Shown here piece after piece: positions 34,385-45,684 of a DNA stretch of 64,000 bases. Position 1 is the stretch's first letter. Each line of letters begins with the position of its first letter. The DNA is taken from the NCBI RefSeq assembly GCF_047511655.1, contig NC_133386.1:172443146-172507145 (forward strand). Reading direction: 5' to 3'. The DNA is from Castor canadensis (taxonomy: Eukaryota > Chordata > Mammalia > Rodentia > Castoridae). A model generated the notes under the pieces. The model was given only the letters and a program-made list of their open reading frames with translations, was not told where the DNA came from and ran no database searches. The position numbers and the translations under genes were made by a program.

Positions 34385-34745
34385 TTTTAGTCAGTTTGGG
34401 GTACTGTAACAAATTATCACAGACCAGGTATACTGTCAACAGAAAGCTCTCACAGCTCTAGAGGATGGAAAGTCCAAGATCAAGGCACCAGCTTGTCCAG
34501 TGCCTGGTTAAGAGCCTGCTTTCTGGTTGGCAAATGGCTTTCTTCTTGCTGTGTTCTCACATGGAAAAGAGAAAGAAAGCTCTTGTGTCTCTCTCCTTAT
34601 AAGTCCACTAATCCTGTGTGTGAAGGTTCTACCCTTGTGATCCAAATACTCCCAAAGTTTTTACCTCCTACTACTATCACATGGAAGGTTAGGATGTCAA
34701 TGTATGTTTGGGGAGGGGGAGGCAAAAAATTCAGCCCATAACAGA
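34385..34745 (-). mobile_element. MLT1A-like LTR (ERVL-MaLR), antisense
   Basis: TTAGTCAGTTTGGGGTACTG, CACAGCTCTAGAGGATGGAA, GTCCAAGATCAAGGCACCAG, CTGTGTTCTCACATGGAAAA and ATTCAGCCCATAACAGATAG read as a nearly complete reversed MLT1 LTR. Non-coding. Confidence 0.8.
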
Positions 34746-34789
34746 TAGAGTTGCAAACATCAACTCTATCAGTTCTTGTTTCATTTAAA

Positions 34790-35410
34790 AATCCACATGC
34801 TACTGCTACCTTCCTTCTTTGTGGGTCTCTGCTGCATTGGTGTCCTGACTTACATCTTCTAATTCTCCTTGGTAAAGTCCATGCTCACTACCAAATAGGA
34901 TTTCATAAAGTCTTGATCGCTGCCACAGAACACATACTTCATAAGCAACATGAGCGTAGTACCAGGTCTGTCAATTTAATTCTGAATATGAATTCAAAGT
35001 GTCAGTCACAAGGACATGTATTGAAGGCACTCAGCAACAGGTGTCATGGGGCTGAAGTCAGCATGTCAGCAGGGCTGCATTCCTTCCTGGAGTCTCCAGG
35101 GAAGAATTGGCTTCCTTGGCTCATGATCTTCTTTCCCCATCTTCAAAGCCAGAAATAGCAGGTTGAGTTCTTACAGGGAATCACTCTGCCTATCTCCTGC
35201 ACCTCCTTCTTCTATTTTAAAGGACTCTTGTGATTACATTGGATTCAGTAGATAACCTAGTCTAATCTTCCTATTACAAGGTCAGCTGATTAATAACCTT
35301 AATTCCATGTGCAAGCTTAATTCTCCTTTGCCATGTAACACAGCATAGTCACAGGTTCTGAGGATTGGGATGTGTACATCTTTTAGGGCTGTTATTTTGC
35401 TTATCATACT
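34790..35410 (-). mobile_element. Second MLT1-family LTR, antisense
   Basis: AGGGCTGCATTCCTTCCTGG, CATCTTCAAAGCCAGAAATA, GGACTCTTGTGATTACATTG, AAGGTCAGCTGATTAATAAC and CCTTTGCCATGTAACACAGC are reversed MLT1 words of a different subgroup from the LTR just upstream. The 135-codon plus-strand frame at 34751-35158 lies within it and is not a gene. Confidence 0.75.
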
Positions 35411-35429
35411 CGGTTAAGTTTTTGTTAAT

Positions 35430-35680
35430 ATTATCAAGCATTTGCCAGAACCTAGTGCATGTTGGGCACTTTGCTGACTAAGTACTTTGCATGCATTCAG
35501 TGCCTTTATCATCACAATAACCCAATGAAGTAGGAGCCATTATAGCCCTACTGTGAAGCATACTGAAGTTAAAGAATCCAGAGGTTTAACAGACCCACTC
35601 AGGGTCACAGATCTTAATCACTGGCAGAATTAGGATTTGAACCAGGACCACTCCCAAGGCCTTTTAGTGTGTAGGCTGCA
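35430..35680 (-). repeat. MIR SINE, nearly full length
   Basis: TGTTGGGCACTTTGCTGACT, ATAACCCAATGAAGTAGGAG, CTCAGGGTCACAGATCTTAA and GGATTTGAACCAGGACCACT. Confidence 0.85.
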
Positions 35681-35689
35681 TAATTATAA

Positions 35690-37050
35690 GTGGCAAGTAT
35701 ATCTATAGGAGTAAATGAACTTGGATGAGAAACACAGTTTCCAAATAAAAGTTTCAGAGAGTACTTTAAAATCAAAGTGGCAGCTTAGTGGATGATTTTA
35801 TAATGAATATTCACATTTCCTCAGCTGGGACTCTTTTCTTACAAGTGACAGAAAGTCTCATCTGGACAGCTTATTCCCCAAACAGGGTGGGTCAAGTAAA
35901 TTGAACATTAAGAGTTGAGGCATGGCTGAATTCAGGAGTAAGTTATGAACAGTAGCCTTTCTTGTTTTCTTTCGGGTCAGCCTTCCTCTGACTTGGCAGT
36001 TGGCAGGAAAATGGCCTCAGTAGCTCTAACTGCTGCCTCCTTTCAGCTTTTAGATCCATATAAATAAATAAATATACTAAAAAAGTGAATGCCTCTTTCC
36101 CAGAAGTCCCAAGGAAAATCATATTGCCCCTCATTGGCTATGCCAAAGTCCCTGGCCTATCTTTGAAGTAACCACTGTAGTCAGGTTGAATACATGTACT
36201 CGTTCCTTAGCTCTGGGTTATGTGTTCCTTACTGATGTCAGGAATGGAGTCAGCATCTATAGAACCATAGAGACACAGAGGAATGGGGAAAGGATGCTTT
36301 TGACTGCAGGTAACAGACTTGCTTACTTATAGGGATTTGTTATCTCCTGTAACAATAAGGCCAGAGGCTGGCCACTCTGACTGGATTAATCTGAAGCTTA
36401 GTAATATCAGTGGTCTGGATGTTTTTCTGTGATGCCTTATGTTGACCTCCCATGATCATATGATGGCTTCATAGTTTATTCCACACAAGATCCAAAAGCA
36501 TGCAGGCAGGTATGGAGTTTGCGTCTTACAATTCTCTTTTTTCTGTTCAAGAAAGGAAATATTTCCTAGACACTCCCCAGTAGATTTGCCTTAATACCTC
36601 ATTGACCACAGCAGGTCACATGTGTACCTCAAAACCAATTACTGGCAGAAAGGCATGGGATTCTCATGATTGGCTTAGTCTATGATGGTTCTTGCCTCAG
36701 GGCTGAGAACACTATGAACTAAATATCTGAAAAAATCCGGGTTTTCTGTTTGTAAGAATGCGGGAATGACAGTGGGGTTTTAACCAGCTGTGTCTGGAGG
36801 GAAATGGGGAGAGGACTGGTTAGCAGGATAAAGGTGAAGGGATACTGGATGTCTATTGGACAAAGGATATCTATTGAAGCCAAACTGAAAACAGAGAAGG
36901 TTTCAGGGCCTGGAACATACTAGACACTCAGTGGGGAATTCAGAGTCCATAAACCAAATTGAGGAGAAGTGGGATTGCCTCAGAGCTTTAGGATAAAATG
37001 CAGACTGTCAGAGTTAGAATGTATCATATGGATTAGGTAATTGCTTTGAA
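35690..37050. other. Intergenic sequence with possible decayed LINE fragments
   Basis: Segments near 35830-36140 and 36290-36520 (GACTGCAGGTAACAGACTTG, CTGGCCACTCTGACTGG) resemble old interspersed repeats but I cannot assign a family. No gene recognised. Confidence 0.3.
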
Positions 37051-37061
37051 AAGGGGTCACA

Positions 37062-37385
37062 GCTAGGTGTGATAGTAAGCGCCTGCAATCTTAGCTACTC
37101 AGGAAGTTGAGATTGGAAGAATCAGTGTTCCAGGCCAGCCTCAGCAAAAAAGTTCATGAGACCCCATCTCAGCAAAAAAGGTGGGCATGGTGATACATGC
37201 CTATCATCTCAGTCACAGTGAGAAGTTTAAACAGAAGGATCATGGTCCAGGCCGGACTGGGCAAAAAGCAGCATCCCATCTCCAAAACAACCAGAGCAAA
37301 AAGGGGTGGAGGTGTGGCTCAAGTGATAGAGTGCCTTCCTACCAAGTGCAAAGCCCTGAGTTCAAACCCCAGAACTGCTAAAACA
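37062..37385 (+). repeat. Composite three-part SINE: B1 + B1 + ID
   Basis: First B1-like arm at about 37062-37175 (CTGCAATCTTAGCTACTCAG, CCAGGCCAGCCTCAGC, GAGACCCCATCTCAGC). Second B1-like arm at about 37180-37300 (GGTGGGCATGGTGATACATG, GTCCAGGCCGGACTGGGC). ID arm at about 37303-37378 (GAGGTGTGGCTCAAGTGATA, GCCCTGAGTTCAAACCCC), then a short A-rich tail. GGTCACA flanks both ends (37055-37061 and 37395-37401), suggesting insertion as one unit. It explains all open frames here. Confidence 0.85.
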
Positions 37386-37524
37386 AATTATAGTGGTCAC
37401 AACAATCATTTCCATTTTGCATGTCCTTCCATAATGTAACTTTGAATGGTTTCAGAGGTAAGCCTTTACTTCTCTCCTTGAAACTTGGTTCATTTGTGAT
37501 TTTCTTTGACACAGTTCTACAGTG

Positions 37525-37915
37525 AAAGTTATGCTGTGGGATGTTTGGCTTAGATGTTAAGGAACTTTGGAACTTCCATTTTTGTTCTCTGGCAAGCCAG
37601 CTGCCATGTAAAGAAGTCTAGATTACCTGGCTAGAGCAGATATACAGAGAGAGAGCAGCCCTAGAGGGTGAGAATTCACATAGCGAAGAACCAAGGCTGC
37701 CAAACACAGCTGCCAAACATGTGAGTGATATGGTTTTGGACGTTCAGACCCAGCTAAGCATCCAGCTGAAAGCAGCTTCAGGAGTGGCCCCAGCCAACAC
37801 CTTATACAGCAAAAGAATCATCCAGCAGAGCCTACAAGATTCACAAGGTCCTGAGTCATTACTTTTTTAAACTATGACTTTTTGAAGGGGTGTGTGGCAT
37901 AGAAACAGATAGCTG
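37525..37915 (+). mobile_element. MLT1-family LTR remnant, sense
   Basis: AAGCCAGCTGCCATGTAAAG, CACAGCTGCCAAACATGTGA and CAGACCCAGCTAAGCATCCA, followed by decayed 3' LTR words, match sense MLT1. A B1 follows at 37917. Confidence 0.5.
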
Positions 37916-37916
37916 A

Positions 37917-38062
37917 GCTGGGTGTGATTATTATACATGTAATCCCAGCACTTGACAAGAGGATCTTGAGCTCAAGTCCAGTTTAGGCTACATTGTAAGT
38001 TTCAGGCCAGACTTACCTACAAAACAAAAAGCAAACAAGCAAGCAAGCAAACAAACAAAAAG
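37917..38062 (+). repeat. B1 SINE, sense, with CAAG/CAAA tail
   Basis: GCTGGGTGTGATTATTATAC, ATGTAATCCCAGCACTTGAC, GATCTTGAGCTCAAGTCCAG, then an expanded tail of CAAG and CAAA units (about 38030-38062). Confidence 0.85.
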
Positions 38063-38274
38063 CCATCCACCTGACCCATCTATTCTAGCTCACTCAGTCA
38101 CTTCTCAGACTAGAAAGCCAGAAAGTTAAACTTGCTACAGTTTAGTAGAGACAGAGGCTTGGCAAGAACTCAGATTTATGTGTTCTGGGTCTACTACACT
38201 ATCATTAACCTGGCGTAACTATTTTCATGCAGACAAAATGGGTGCAATTATAACTTTTGTTGATGTGGATATGA

Positions 38275-38480
38275 AGTAATAACACTGAGTGTTTATTATG
38301 TGCTTGGCACAATGCTAAATATATTATCTCAATCCTCACAATGAGCCTAGGATATAGGTATGATGTTTTATAGATAAGAATTTAAATAATGTGGTTGGAA
38401 TTTTCTGCTTAGCTGACAGTGTAGCAAGGATTCAAATCCAGATGTGCCAGGCTCTGCAAAGCTTGTACATTAACCACCAT
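38275..38480 (-). repeat. MIR SINE
   Basis: TGTGCTTGGCACAATGCTAA, ATCTCAATCCTCACAATGAG and GATTCAAATCCAGATGTGCC. Confidence 0.85.
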
Positions 38481-38489
38481 GATAAACAG

Positions 38490-39765
38490 CTCCCATAGAC
38501 TCACAAGAGCATCTTTCCAACAGGTCACATTTTTCTTTCCATTCAACTCAACTCTCATCAGGTCTTACATGTGCCTTAAGGTGGATATGGATTTCAGGAT
38601 GAAGCCACAGTAGATATGTTTGGGTTTTTCAAAGAGTTTTTCTGTATGGAATATTTGCTCTGAGTCACTAGGACTCTTTCTACAGAATGAAACTTAAAGT
38701 ATTAAGTTTTCATCCATCATAAGAGCTATATCACAGCACATCCCAACTGCCCCCACTGACTGTATACTTACTCCACATTAGGATTCATGGACTTTTCTCA
38801 TCCTTAAATTACCCATGAAGTCAAGAATGGGAATTGTAGGATTGAGGTTTAGCAACTTTGTACAGTTTTGCTGAGCAAGGAGAGAGGAAAAATGGAAGGG
38901 AAAAGAAATAAAGGGATAAAAGAAGAGATAAGCAGGAAGGAGGTTGAATCCATGAAAGGCAAAATAGTAGTCTTGAAGAAGTATTTGGGAACTAGAAATC
39001 TAAGGCTGCCTCTGTTAATCATCTTACTTATTAAGATGACTATACAAGACAATTTACCCAGAGAGGTTCTGGTCTATACCTAATGTCCTGGCATAATTGC
39101 CAATAGTGCTCCATTCCACTCTCAGGATATCTCAATTTGGACAGTAAACCCTATGTTGCTCCTGTCGATCATGTTGCACTCTTAGACCCTGTCTTTAAGG
39201 AATGCACTGCACAATGAGGAAAGACACTAACAGCTTTCCCACTTAGGAAACATAATAACAGCCACTGCTGGACACAGTGGTAACAGCTGGGGGAAGAGAT
39301 GGGGCAGGTACTTCAAAAGAGGGAGCAACAAGTGCAAAGGCATGAAGGTAGGGCAAAGCATGGCATGGCTAGAGAACATAGTCACCAACCACTCCTGGTG
39401 GCCAGATGGAGTGCGAGACTCCTCCTTTAAGTTATTTTTCAGAAGTCATCTTGTATTTGATTTTTTCCAAGATACCTGATTTTATGAGGTGATTTCCTGG
39501 TTACAATAAATTATCATTTGGAGAAGGGGAAATTGAGACAAAGAGAAATTTAGTATTATTACTTGCCTATGACTGTATCATTCAGTTTCAAAAGCTCTGT
39601 ATTACAAACATTGTAAAATCTGTGAAGATATGCTCTGAAAAACTGCATTCCATGGCTCAAAAAGTGGCTCTGATGATGTTGAAGACAGATATTATTGTCA
39701 GAGCTACCAATGAGGAATTGGAACAAGATTATTTCATGAAATGGGACAGATGAAAAAAACCAATA
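38490..39765. other. Intergenic sequence, no feature recognised
   Basis: Contains unrecognised opposite-strand frames at 38849-39083 and 39559-39873; composition is ordinary. Confidence 0.35.
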
Positions 39766-39769
39766 TTTA

Positions 39770-39875
39770 GGGGCTGGGGTGTAGGTCAGTGATAGGGTGC
39801 ATGATTGGCATATGCAGAACCCTGTGTTCATTCCCCAGCATGAAAACCCCCCCAAAAGCAAAAACAACAGCAAAA
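39770..39875 (+). repeat. ID SINE, sense
   Basis: GGGGCTGGGGTGTAGGTCAG, TGATAGGGTGCATGATTGGC, CCCTGTGTTCATTCCCCAGC and an A-rich tail. Confidence 0.85.
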
Positions 39876-39879
39876 AGAT

Positions 39880-40315
39880 TCAGTATTTCTAAATTAATAT
39901 TTCACATATTTAATTTAAACTATATTTAATGAAATTAATATAGTAAATATTACAAATAGATGTTGCAAATTTCAGCTGCCTTCCACTCTTTTGTTACCCA
40001 AGTTGGCCATAAACTCATCTTGAGGGATCCTATCATGAGAAAATGGGGAATTGTCAGATCTGGGTCAATTGATATTTAACACATACCATAGTTTGGTTTC
40101 TGGGGTACTGGAGTGTAGAGGTGAGGTAGTAGCAAGAGAAAAAGTTGGAAGGAAAATAAGTAGTCAAATGTATACCATACTAAGCCCATAATAAGTGATG
40201 GAAATCTAGTAATTGGTATTCAGAAGATGAGTTTATCCTAATTAAATTTGCAGTTTGGAAGAATTAAGACTGAGGACATAGACCAAAAACACAACTCAAA
40301 TTTAGTTTTTTCTAT
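39880..40315. other. AT-rich intergenic sequence
   Basis: Strongly AT-rich at 39890-39960 (short ATTTAA/TTAATA words); no gene or repeat family recognised. Confidence 0.35.
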
Positions 40316-40319
40316 TATA

Positions 40320-41240
40320 CTCCCCCATTGGTCACCAGATGTGTGGAAGTTTGTCCCAATTCACCAAGCAAACAATTAATTCTACAGTGGATGCCAACTG
40401 GATATCCTTTAATTCAACTCCAAAATCATCTACCTGGAGATAGCATCAGATCCCACAGGTTGATGGCTCCATCACCAATATGGCCATTGTCTTTTGGATG
40501 CTAATCACAAGCTCCAGGTTGTTTTACCTGTAATTCTGACAGGCTGGCTATAAATCTGGGTTCTCACAACCTTCTCCTCAGGTTTGATTAATTTGCTAGA
40601 GTGGTTCACAGAACTCTGGCAAACACTTATATTTACGGTTTTGTTATAAATTATAATTCAAAGGATACAAATGAAAAGAAGCGTAAGGCAAGGCATGCGG
40701 GAAGAGACAAAGAGCTTCCGTGCCTTTTGTAGGTGTACCACTCTCAGGGAACCTCCATGTGTGGTCCATGCAGAAGCTCTCTGGCCTTAGTTTTTATGGA
40801 GACCTTATTGCATAGGCATGATTGAAACAAGGCCAACTGTGTAGAAATGTGATTGCACAAAAAGGATATGATCAAATGTTAATAGACTTTGATTGGGGGA
40901 ATGCAGAAGGACCTGTCCAGATTTGTCTTGGCCTCTCTGTTCAGCATTCCTTTCTCCTAGCTTTGAGGCAGGTCCTCTTCTGAAATGAAGGTCCTATAAT
41001 CTATCAGATAAGGTAGGTCAGAGAATTTTCTTTCTCTAAGACAGAAAGGCAGGGGGAAGACTAAAGGTATATTTTTAGTTTTTATAACCTGCCTGAGAGA
41101 AGAGAAATTCAGTTTCTATGACCTGTCTTGAAAAGAAAAAAGAGCATGTGAAAGGAGGGCAGAAGGTCAGAGAGAGATATTTTGCTTTTGAGGCCTAAAG
41201 AACCCTGACATAACAGCAAAAGCCTTTCTTTTACCTTTAT
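40320..41240 (-). mobile_element. Probable ERV solo-LTR remnant, family uncertain
   Basis: TTTGCTAGAGTGGTTCACAG, AACTCTGGCAAACACTTATA, GGAAGAGACAAAGAGCTTCC, GGAACCTCCATGTGTGGTCC and TTTTTATGGAGACCTTATTG match the word order of a mammalian LTR repeat I recognise but cannot name securely. No protein-coding frame is present. Strand is tentative. Confidence 0.4.
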
Positions 41241-41249
41241 TACGCTGAA

Positions 41250-41925
41250 GTTGTTCTGAAGCTGCTACAGGAACCAAGATCAAAAAGTCAAATACTTCAA
41301 CCTTATTGTCCTAGTCATTTAGGGAAGAGCTATTGGAGTTATGAGCAAGGAACTGTGAATGAAAACCAAAATATATGGGATATCACAGATGTCCAACCAA
41401 AAATGGAGACTATCTACTCATGCTAGAAGAAGTATGAATGTGCTGGCAGCACACATGGCCTTGTTTTGTGGGCATTCTCAGAACCTAGAAGAGGACCTGG
41501 CCCATGGAAGGTAATCAAATCTTATTAAGTGAATGAATGAGTGAATGAATGAATTAATGACCCACCCTGAAGCTCCTGGTTCCTAATCTTTGCCCAAAGA
41601 GGCTGACTCAAGAAATTTTCTTCCCATTTTGACTATGTCCATGACCTCACTAGCTTACATGTCTTTCCTAAACTGGGGTCTCTACCTGCTTCAGTTTTTC
41701 TTCTTTAACGTCTTGTTATCATAGATTAAATGACTACAAAAACAATATATTATCTCATAACTTCTTTTTTTGAAAAGCAATACTTTACAGAACATACTAG
41801 AGGAAATAAGTTGCATGTACTCACCCCTCACCATTTTCTCTTAGCTATGTCATTATGGTACCTCTCATCAAATTTCTCCATTCACGCTTAGGGTTATAAA
41901 TTGAGCCAGGCTAATGAGAAAACTA
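41250..41925. other. Intergenic sequence with a short GAAT simple repeat
   Basis: A GAAT-type tetranucleotide repeat with interruptions lies at 41530-41560. The remainder has no assigned feature. Confidence 0.4.
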
Positions 41926-41929
41926 TCTC

Positions 41930-42660
41930 ACTCTACAGAGGAAAATAAAGTTGGATCTCTTCCTCAAAGCATATACAAAGGTGACCTGAAGATGGACTTT
42001 AACGTGAAAAGTAAAACCATAAAGATAAAAGAAGGCATTGGAATATTTATTTATGTTCTTGGGTTGGAGAAGTATCTCTTAAACAGAATGGATTTGACTA
42101 CATCAAAACTCTTTTCACAAAAGACACCATTATAGACAATGTTAATGGGAAGATGACAGATTGGGACAAGTTTCAGTATCTAAAACTGACCAGGATTTAT
42201 ATCTAGAAGGTACAAGAAAATCATGCTAAAAATAATAAAATAGTAGGAAACCCAGTAAAACAGGCAAAAGTTATGAATAGAAGACTATATAACAAGAGTA
42301 TGGAAAGTCATTCATCTTTATTAAAGCACAGGACACTAAAAAATACTACAATGAGTTATCACTTTATATATATGAGATTGACAAAAATCAGGAAGTTAGA
42401 TATTACCAAATGTTGTCAAGGAGTAGACATCTGAAATTTTAAAAATTGCCACATTATGTAAAAAAAGAAATAGAAACCGTTCTTAAGTGCCATATTTATG
42501 TAAAGTTTAACACATACATAAACAAAACTATAGAACACCTTCTAAAGACACACACGTGTATATATACAAGGACCTTGACCAAACACATTCAAGAGAGTGT
42601 CTGTGGGAAGAAGTTGGGGGGATAGGAGTGGAGTTTGGAGATAAAGGAGAAACAAAATAA
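41930..42660 (+). mobile_element. Ancient L1 (L1M) ORF2 fragment, sense
   Basis: TGGACTTTAACGTGAAAAGT, AAGGCATTGGAATATTTATT, GGATTTGACTACATCAAAAC, CTTTTCACAAAAGACACCAT and CCAGTAAAACAGGCAAAAG follow decayed L1 ORF2 downstream sequence; many stops, not coding. Confidence 0.7.
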
Positions 42661-42669
42661 AATTCATAT

Positions 42670-43985
42670 TAAATGGAATAAGAAAGATATCTAGCAGTTT
42701 CTGATCTGAGTAAAATGATCAACTGGCCTATCTGCACCAAAGTTCCAAAATAAATAAATAAACAGACAGAACACGCTTCAGGGAGATTTTCCCTCATAAT
42801 CCCTGATTTACAAGGGCAGTGCACTAACCGCTGGTATGCAAAGTCTGTAGTTAGTTCCAGTCCAGAGGTGACTGCTTTTCCAACTGGAGAAATGGAAGGC
42901 AAATTTAGGGATTTTTCTCACTCCCAAAGAGTGCTGATCTCACAGATGATTAACTGTCTTCCTTCATTCTTTGCAGTCCACTCAGAGAAAAGCCAAGACC
43001 ACCCCTGAGAAAGCACTTCCAGGGAGAAGAGTTAGAAAAGATTATTTTGACAAAAACATTAGCATCACCCAGGGATTACGAGCTGGGCGTTTGAAGACCA
43101 AGGAGGAAGTCAGACATTAACTCACAGTTGACTGGATGTTCTTTTACATAATTCTCTTAGCTTGTAGTTTCTACATTGGTAAAATGGAGGCATCTATTAG
43201 TAGGAAATTTGTAGACCATGTCTGAAAAAAGCTGAAACAAGTTCCAGGGGAATCTTTTGCATTTTTGCAGTGAATGAAATGATGGTTACAAAAATGAGCT
43301 ATTGTTTAGCAAATAACAAACTAAATGAATGTCGTGAAAATATGTTGGTGAGAGCCAATCTGGCGTTATCTTTGCAGATGTTTATTTTCTAAGGGGGAAG
43401 CATTTATCTCGTTAGCAAGCATTGAGCCATTCTCTTGTAAGCCCTGAATAAAATGAAAATTTTCAGAAGAATGTAGAACCAAGGAATTATTTTGTATATT
43501 TTTGTATAATATAATTATTTCCTGAGGAAAAGAGTCAGGCCCAGCCTTAAAGACTTCACTCTTTATATTTTGGCAGGGTTGGGATAGGTTAGGAAATATT
43601 ATATTTCACTGCACTGACATAATAGGATAAGATGTTGGCTAATATGATAACAGCGTGAGATGAGATTTAGATGATCTCAGAAGCTTGTCAGGAAAAATGA
43701 AATCAGTCATTGGACTGACAGTCTAATTACATAAGAATGGGACCAACTGAGGGGGCGGCAAATACCTTCCCTAAGGCAGTGGACTTTGAAATTCCACCAT
43801 TTTCTTTTCAACTTCTAAAGGTTTTTCTGAAATTAATTGTACTGTTACGACTCTTACGAAACTCTTCTATTTGGAACAAGTGAAGTGGATAGAAATTGAT
43901 TTCACAGCTGGAAGGAAAAGATGGGAAAAGTTACTGGGAAGCAGATTGGCAATTTGGGGTAGCACCTATTTGTCCCACAGAGTCA
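42670..43985. promoter_or_regulatory. Intergenic block with a repeat-poor core, candidate regulatory DNA
   Basis: No repeats recognised at about 43330-43780, which contains GATA/homeodomain-like words (GTTATCTTTGCAG, GGATAAGATG, AGTCTAATTACATAAG) and a CCTGAGGAA stretch. Whether it is conserved cannot be told from sequence alone. Confidence 0.2.
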
Positions 43986-43989
43986 GAGG

Positions 43990-44140
43990 GGTCTGAGTTT
44001 GGATCCCAATTCAGTTACCATCTGGCTGGGTGAACATTAATTAGTTTCTTAATCTTTCTGAACTCAGTTTACTCATTTGTATAGAGTTCAAACATGTAAA
44101 GACTTAAGACTAATAGCCACATAAAAGCAGACAGTTATTA
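43990..44140 (+). repeat. MIR SINE
   Basis: GAGTTTGGATCCCAATTCAG, GGTGAACATTAATTAGTTTC and CTCAGTTTACTCATTTGTAT. Confidence 0.7.
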
Positions 44141-44364
44141 TTTAGGAATACACCATTTATTTCTGAGAGTCTTACATATATTCACAAAGAGTCATAGCTG
44201 CAAACTGCCATGTTCTCCACATCTACTACCTGCTGAGCATCTTAGAGATGCCTTACAGCTATTACTGACCAGACAGAGAAGACAATAAAATGCCAAGTGT
44301 GATAATCAGCCCACAAGATGACTCAAAGTTTCACAGTAATTCATTATCCACCAGTAGACTCACT

Positions 44365-45680
44365 ACAGAGTGAGGTTCTTCCATTACAAAATGCTGATAT
44401 ATTGGAATGACTTTGGAACTGGGTGGAGGGCAGAAACTCAGACTTTTAGAGGAACGTTAGTGAAAGACTGGAATGTTGAAGCTGTTAGTAGAATCCTGAT
44501 GGTCTTTGAGAGGAGTATAGGTGAGGGCTTAAAAGAAAATAAGAAAAAATGTTATTGGAAATTGGGGGAAAGGGGTGCTTATTAGGTAGAGGTACATGTT
44601 TAGTCACACTGTGACCTGCATTAAGGTGGAAAGTAGGAATGTGCCTAGTCAATTGGGTGTTATAGCATTTCCTGGGAGAGTTTTTAAGGTACCTGCTGAT
44701 GTCTTCTTTTGGCTATAGCAAAATATGAAAAGAAAGGGATCTATAAAAGAAGAACTTAAAAAAAAAAAAAAAGAATAGAGAACCTTCTAGTTTTGAAAAT
44801 TCTCAGCTCCTTTAGGTAGTAAATAATGCTAAAATAAATAGTTTCCAAAAAAGATAAACTCTAGGATGTTGCCAGGCAAACATCATCAAAAGATGAAATG
44901 CAGTATAGCTGCAAAACCCTTTGTTTAGACTTCAAAAAAGGTCTACAGCAATGATTCAGAAAATCATTCAATCAGCAGGACTCTCCAGAGTAGAAGAGGG
45001 ATTATCTTGAAGAGATTTGTGGGTATGAATTTTGTCCAACAGAGTGAGTCCGATTAGATTTTTAGGAAACATATTAGGTTTTAAGAGAATTATATTGGGA
45101 AAAATGCTGCCCAGTATGGACAGAGACAGTATAAAATGAAAAGTGGTCTTTGTATCCCCTAAATTCTATTGACAGGAAGCAAGCTAACAAAAGTATACAG
45201 CTGCAAACATGGGTTACTTTTAATGGAAAAGGAAAGATGGCTCAGAGTGGAATCAGGAGTCAAACAGGTGAAGTCAAGAACCATGGAGAGTCATTTCCAC
45301 AAAGGATTATCTGTGAGCCCTAATTAAGGAAATTCAAAAATATTCACAAAAAGATTTAAGGATTTTATGGCCAAGTAACTCTTCAGAGTCTCCTATCTTT
45401 TCTCCTTTTTGAACAAAAATGTCTGCTCCTTATCTAAAGCCTGTCCTACCATTATATTTTTAGGAGTGTGGGAGACACAGGTATTAAGATGAAGGGGAAC
45501 TACACTTGAGAAGCTGTACTTAAAACATCACACCTGGAAGACTCATCCACATGTGGACCCAATTTAGACAGTAAGATTCTGAGCTGATAATGTAATGGGT
45601 TGAGAATTCTTGGGATCTTGGGAAGAAGTAAGAGTATTTTGCATTTGACGGACACATGAATCATTGGAACCAACTGGCAG
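44365..45680 (+). mobile_element. MaLR internal-region remnant (non-coding), sense
   Basis: GAATGACTTTGGAACTGGGT, GACTGGAATGTTGAAGCTG, GAGAGGAGTATAGGTGAGGG and AATGTTATTGGAAATTGGGG match the internal sequence of MST/MLT-type MaLR elements, most clearly to 44800. An MLT1 LTR follows in the same orientation, so the two may be parts of one old element. The part after 44800 is assigned by position only. Confidence 0.45.
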
Positions 45681-45684
45681 ACTG

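Noticed and set aside
34751-35158. 135-codon plus-strand frame
   Set aside because: It lies in an antisense MLT1 LTR; no known protein, no promoter or splice context.
40320-41240. Recent endogenous retrovirus
   Set aside because: Only diverged LTR-like words are present, with no gag, pol or env frame and no paired LTR in the window.
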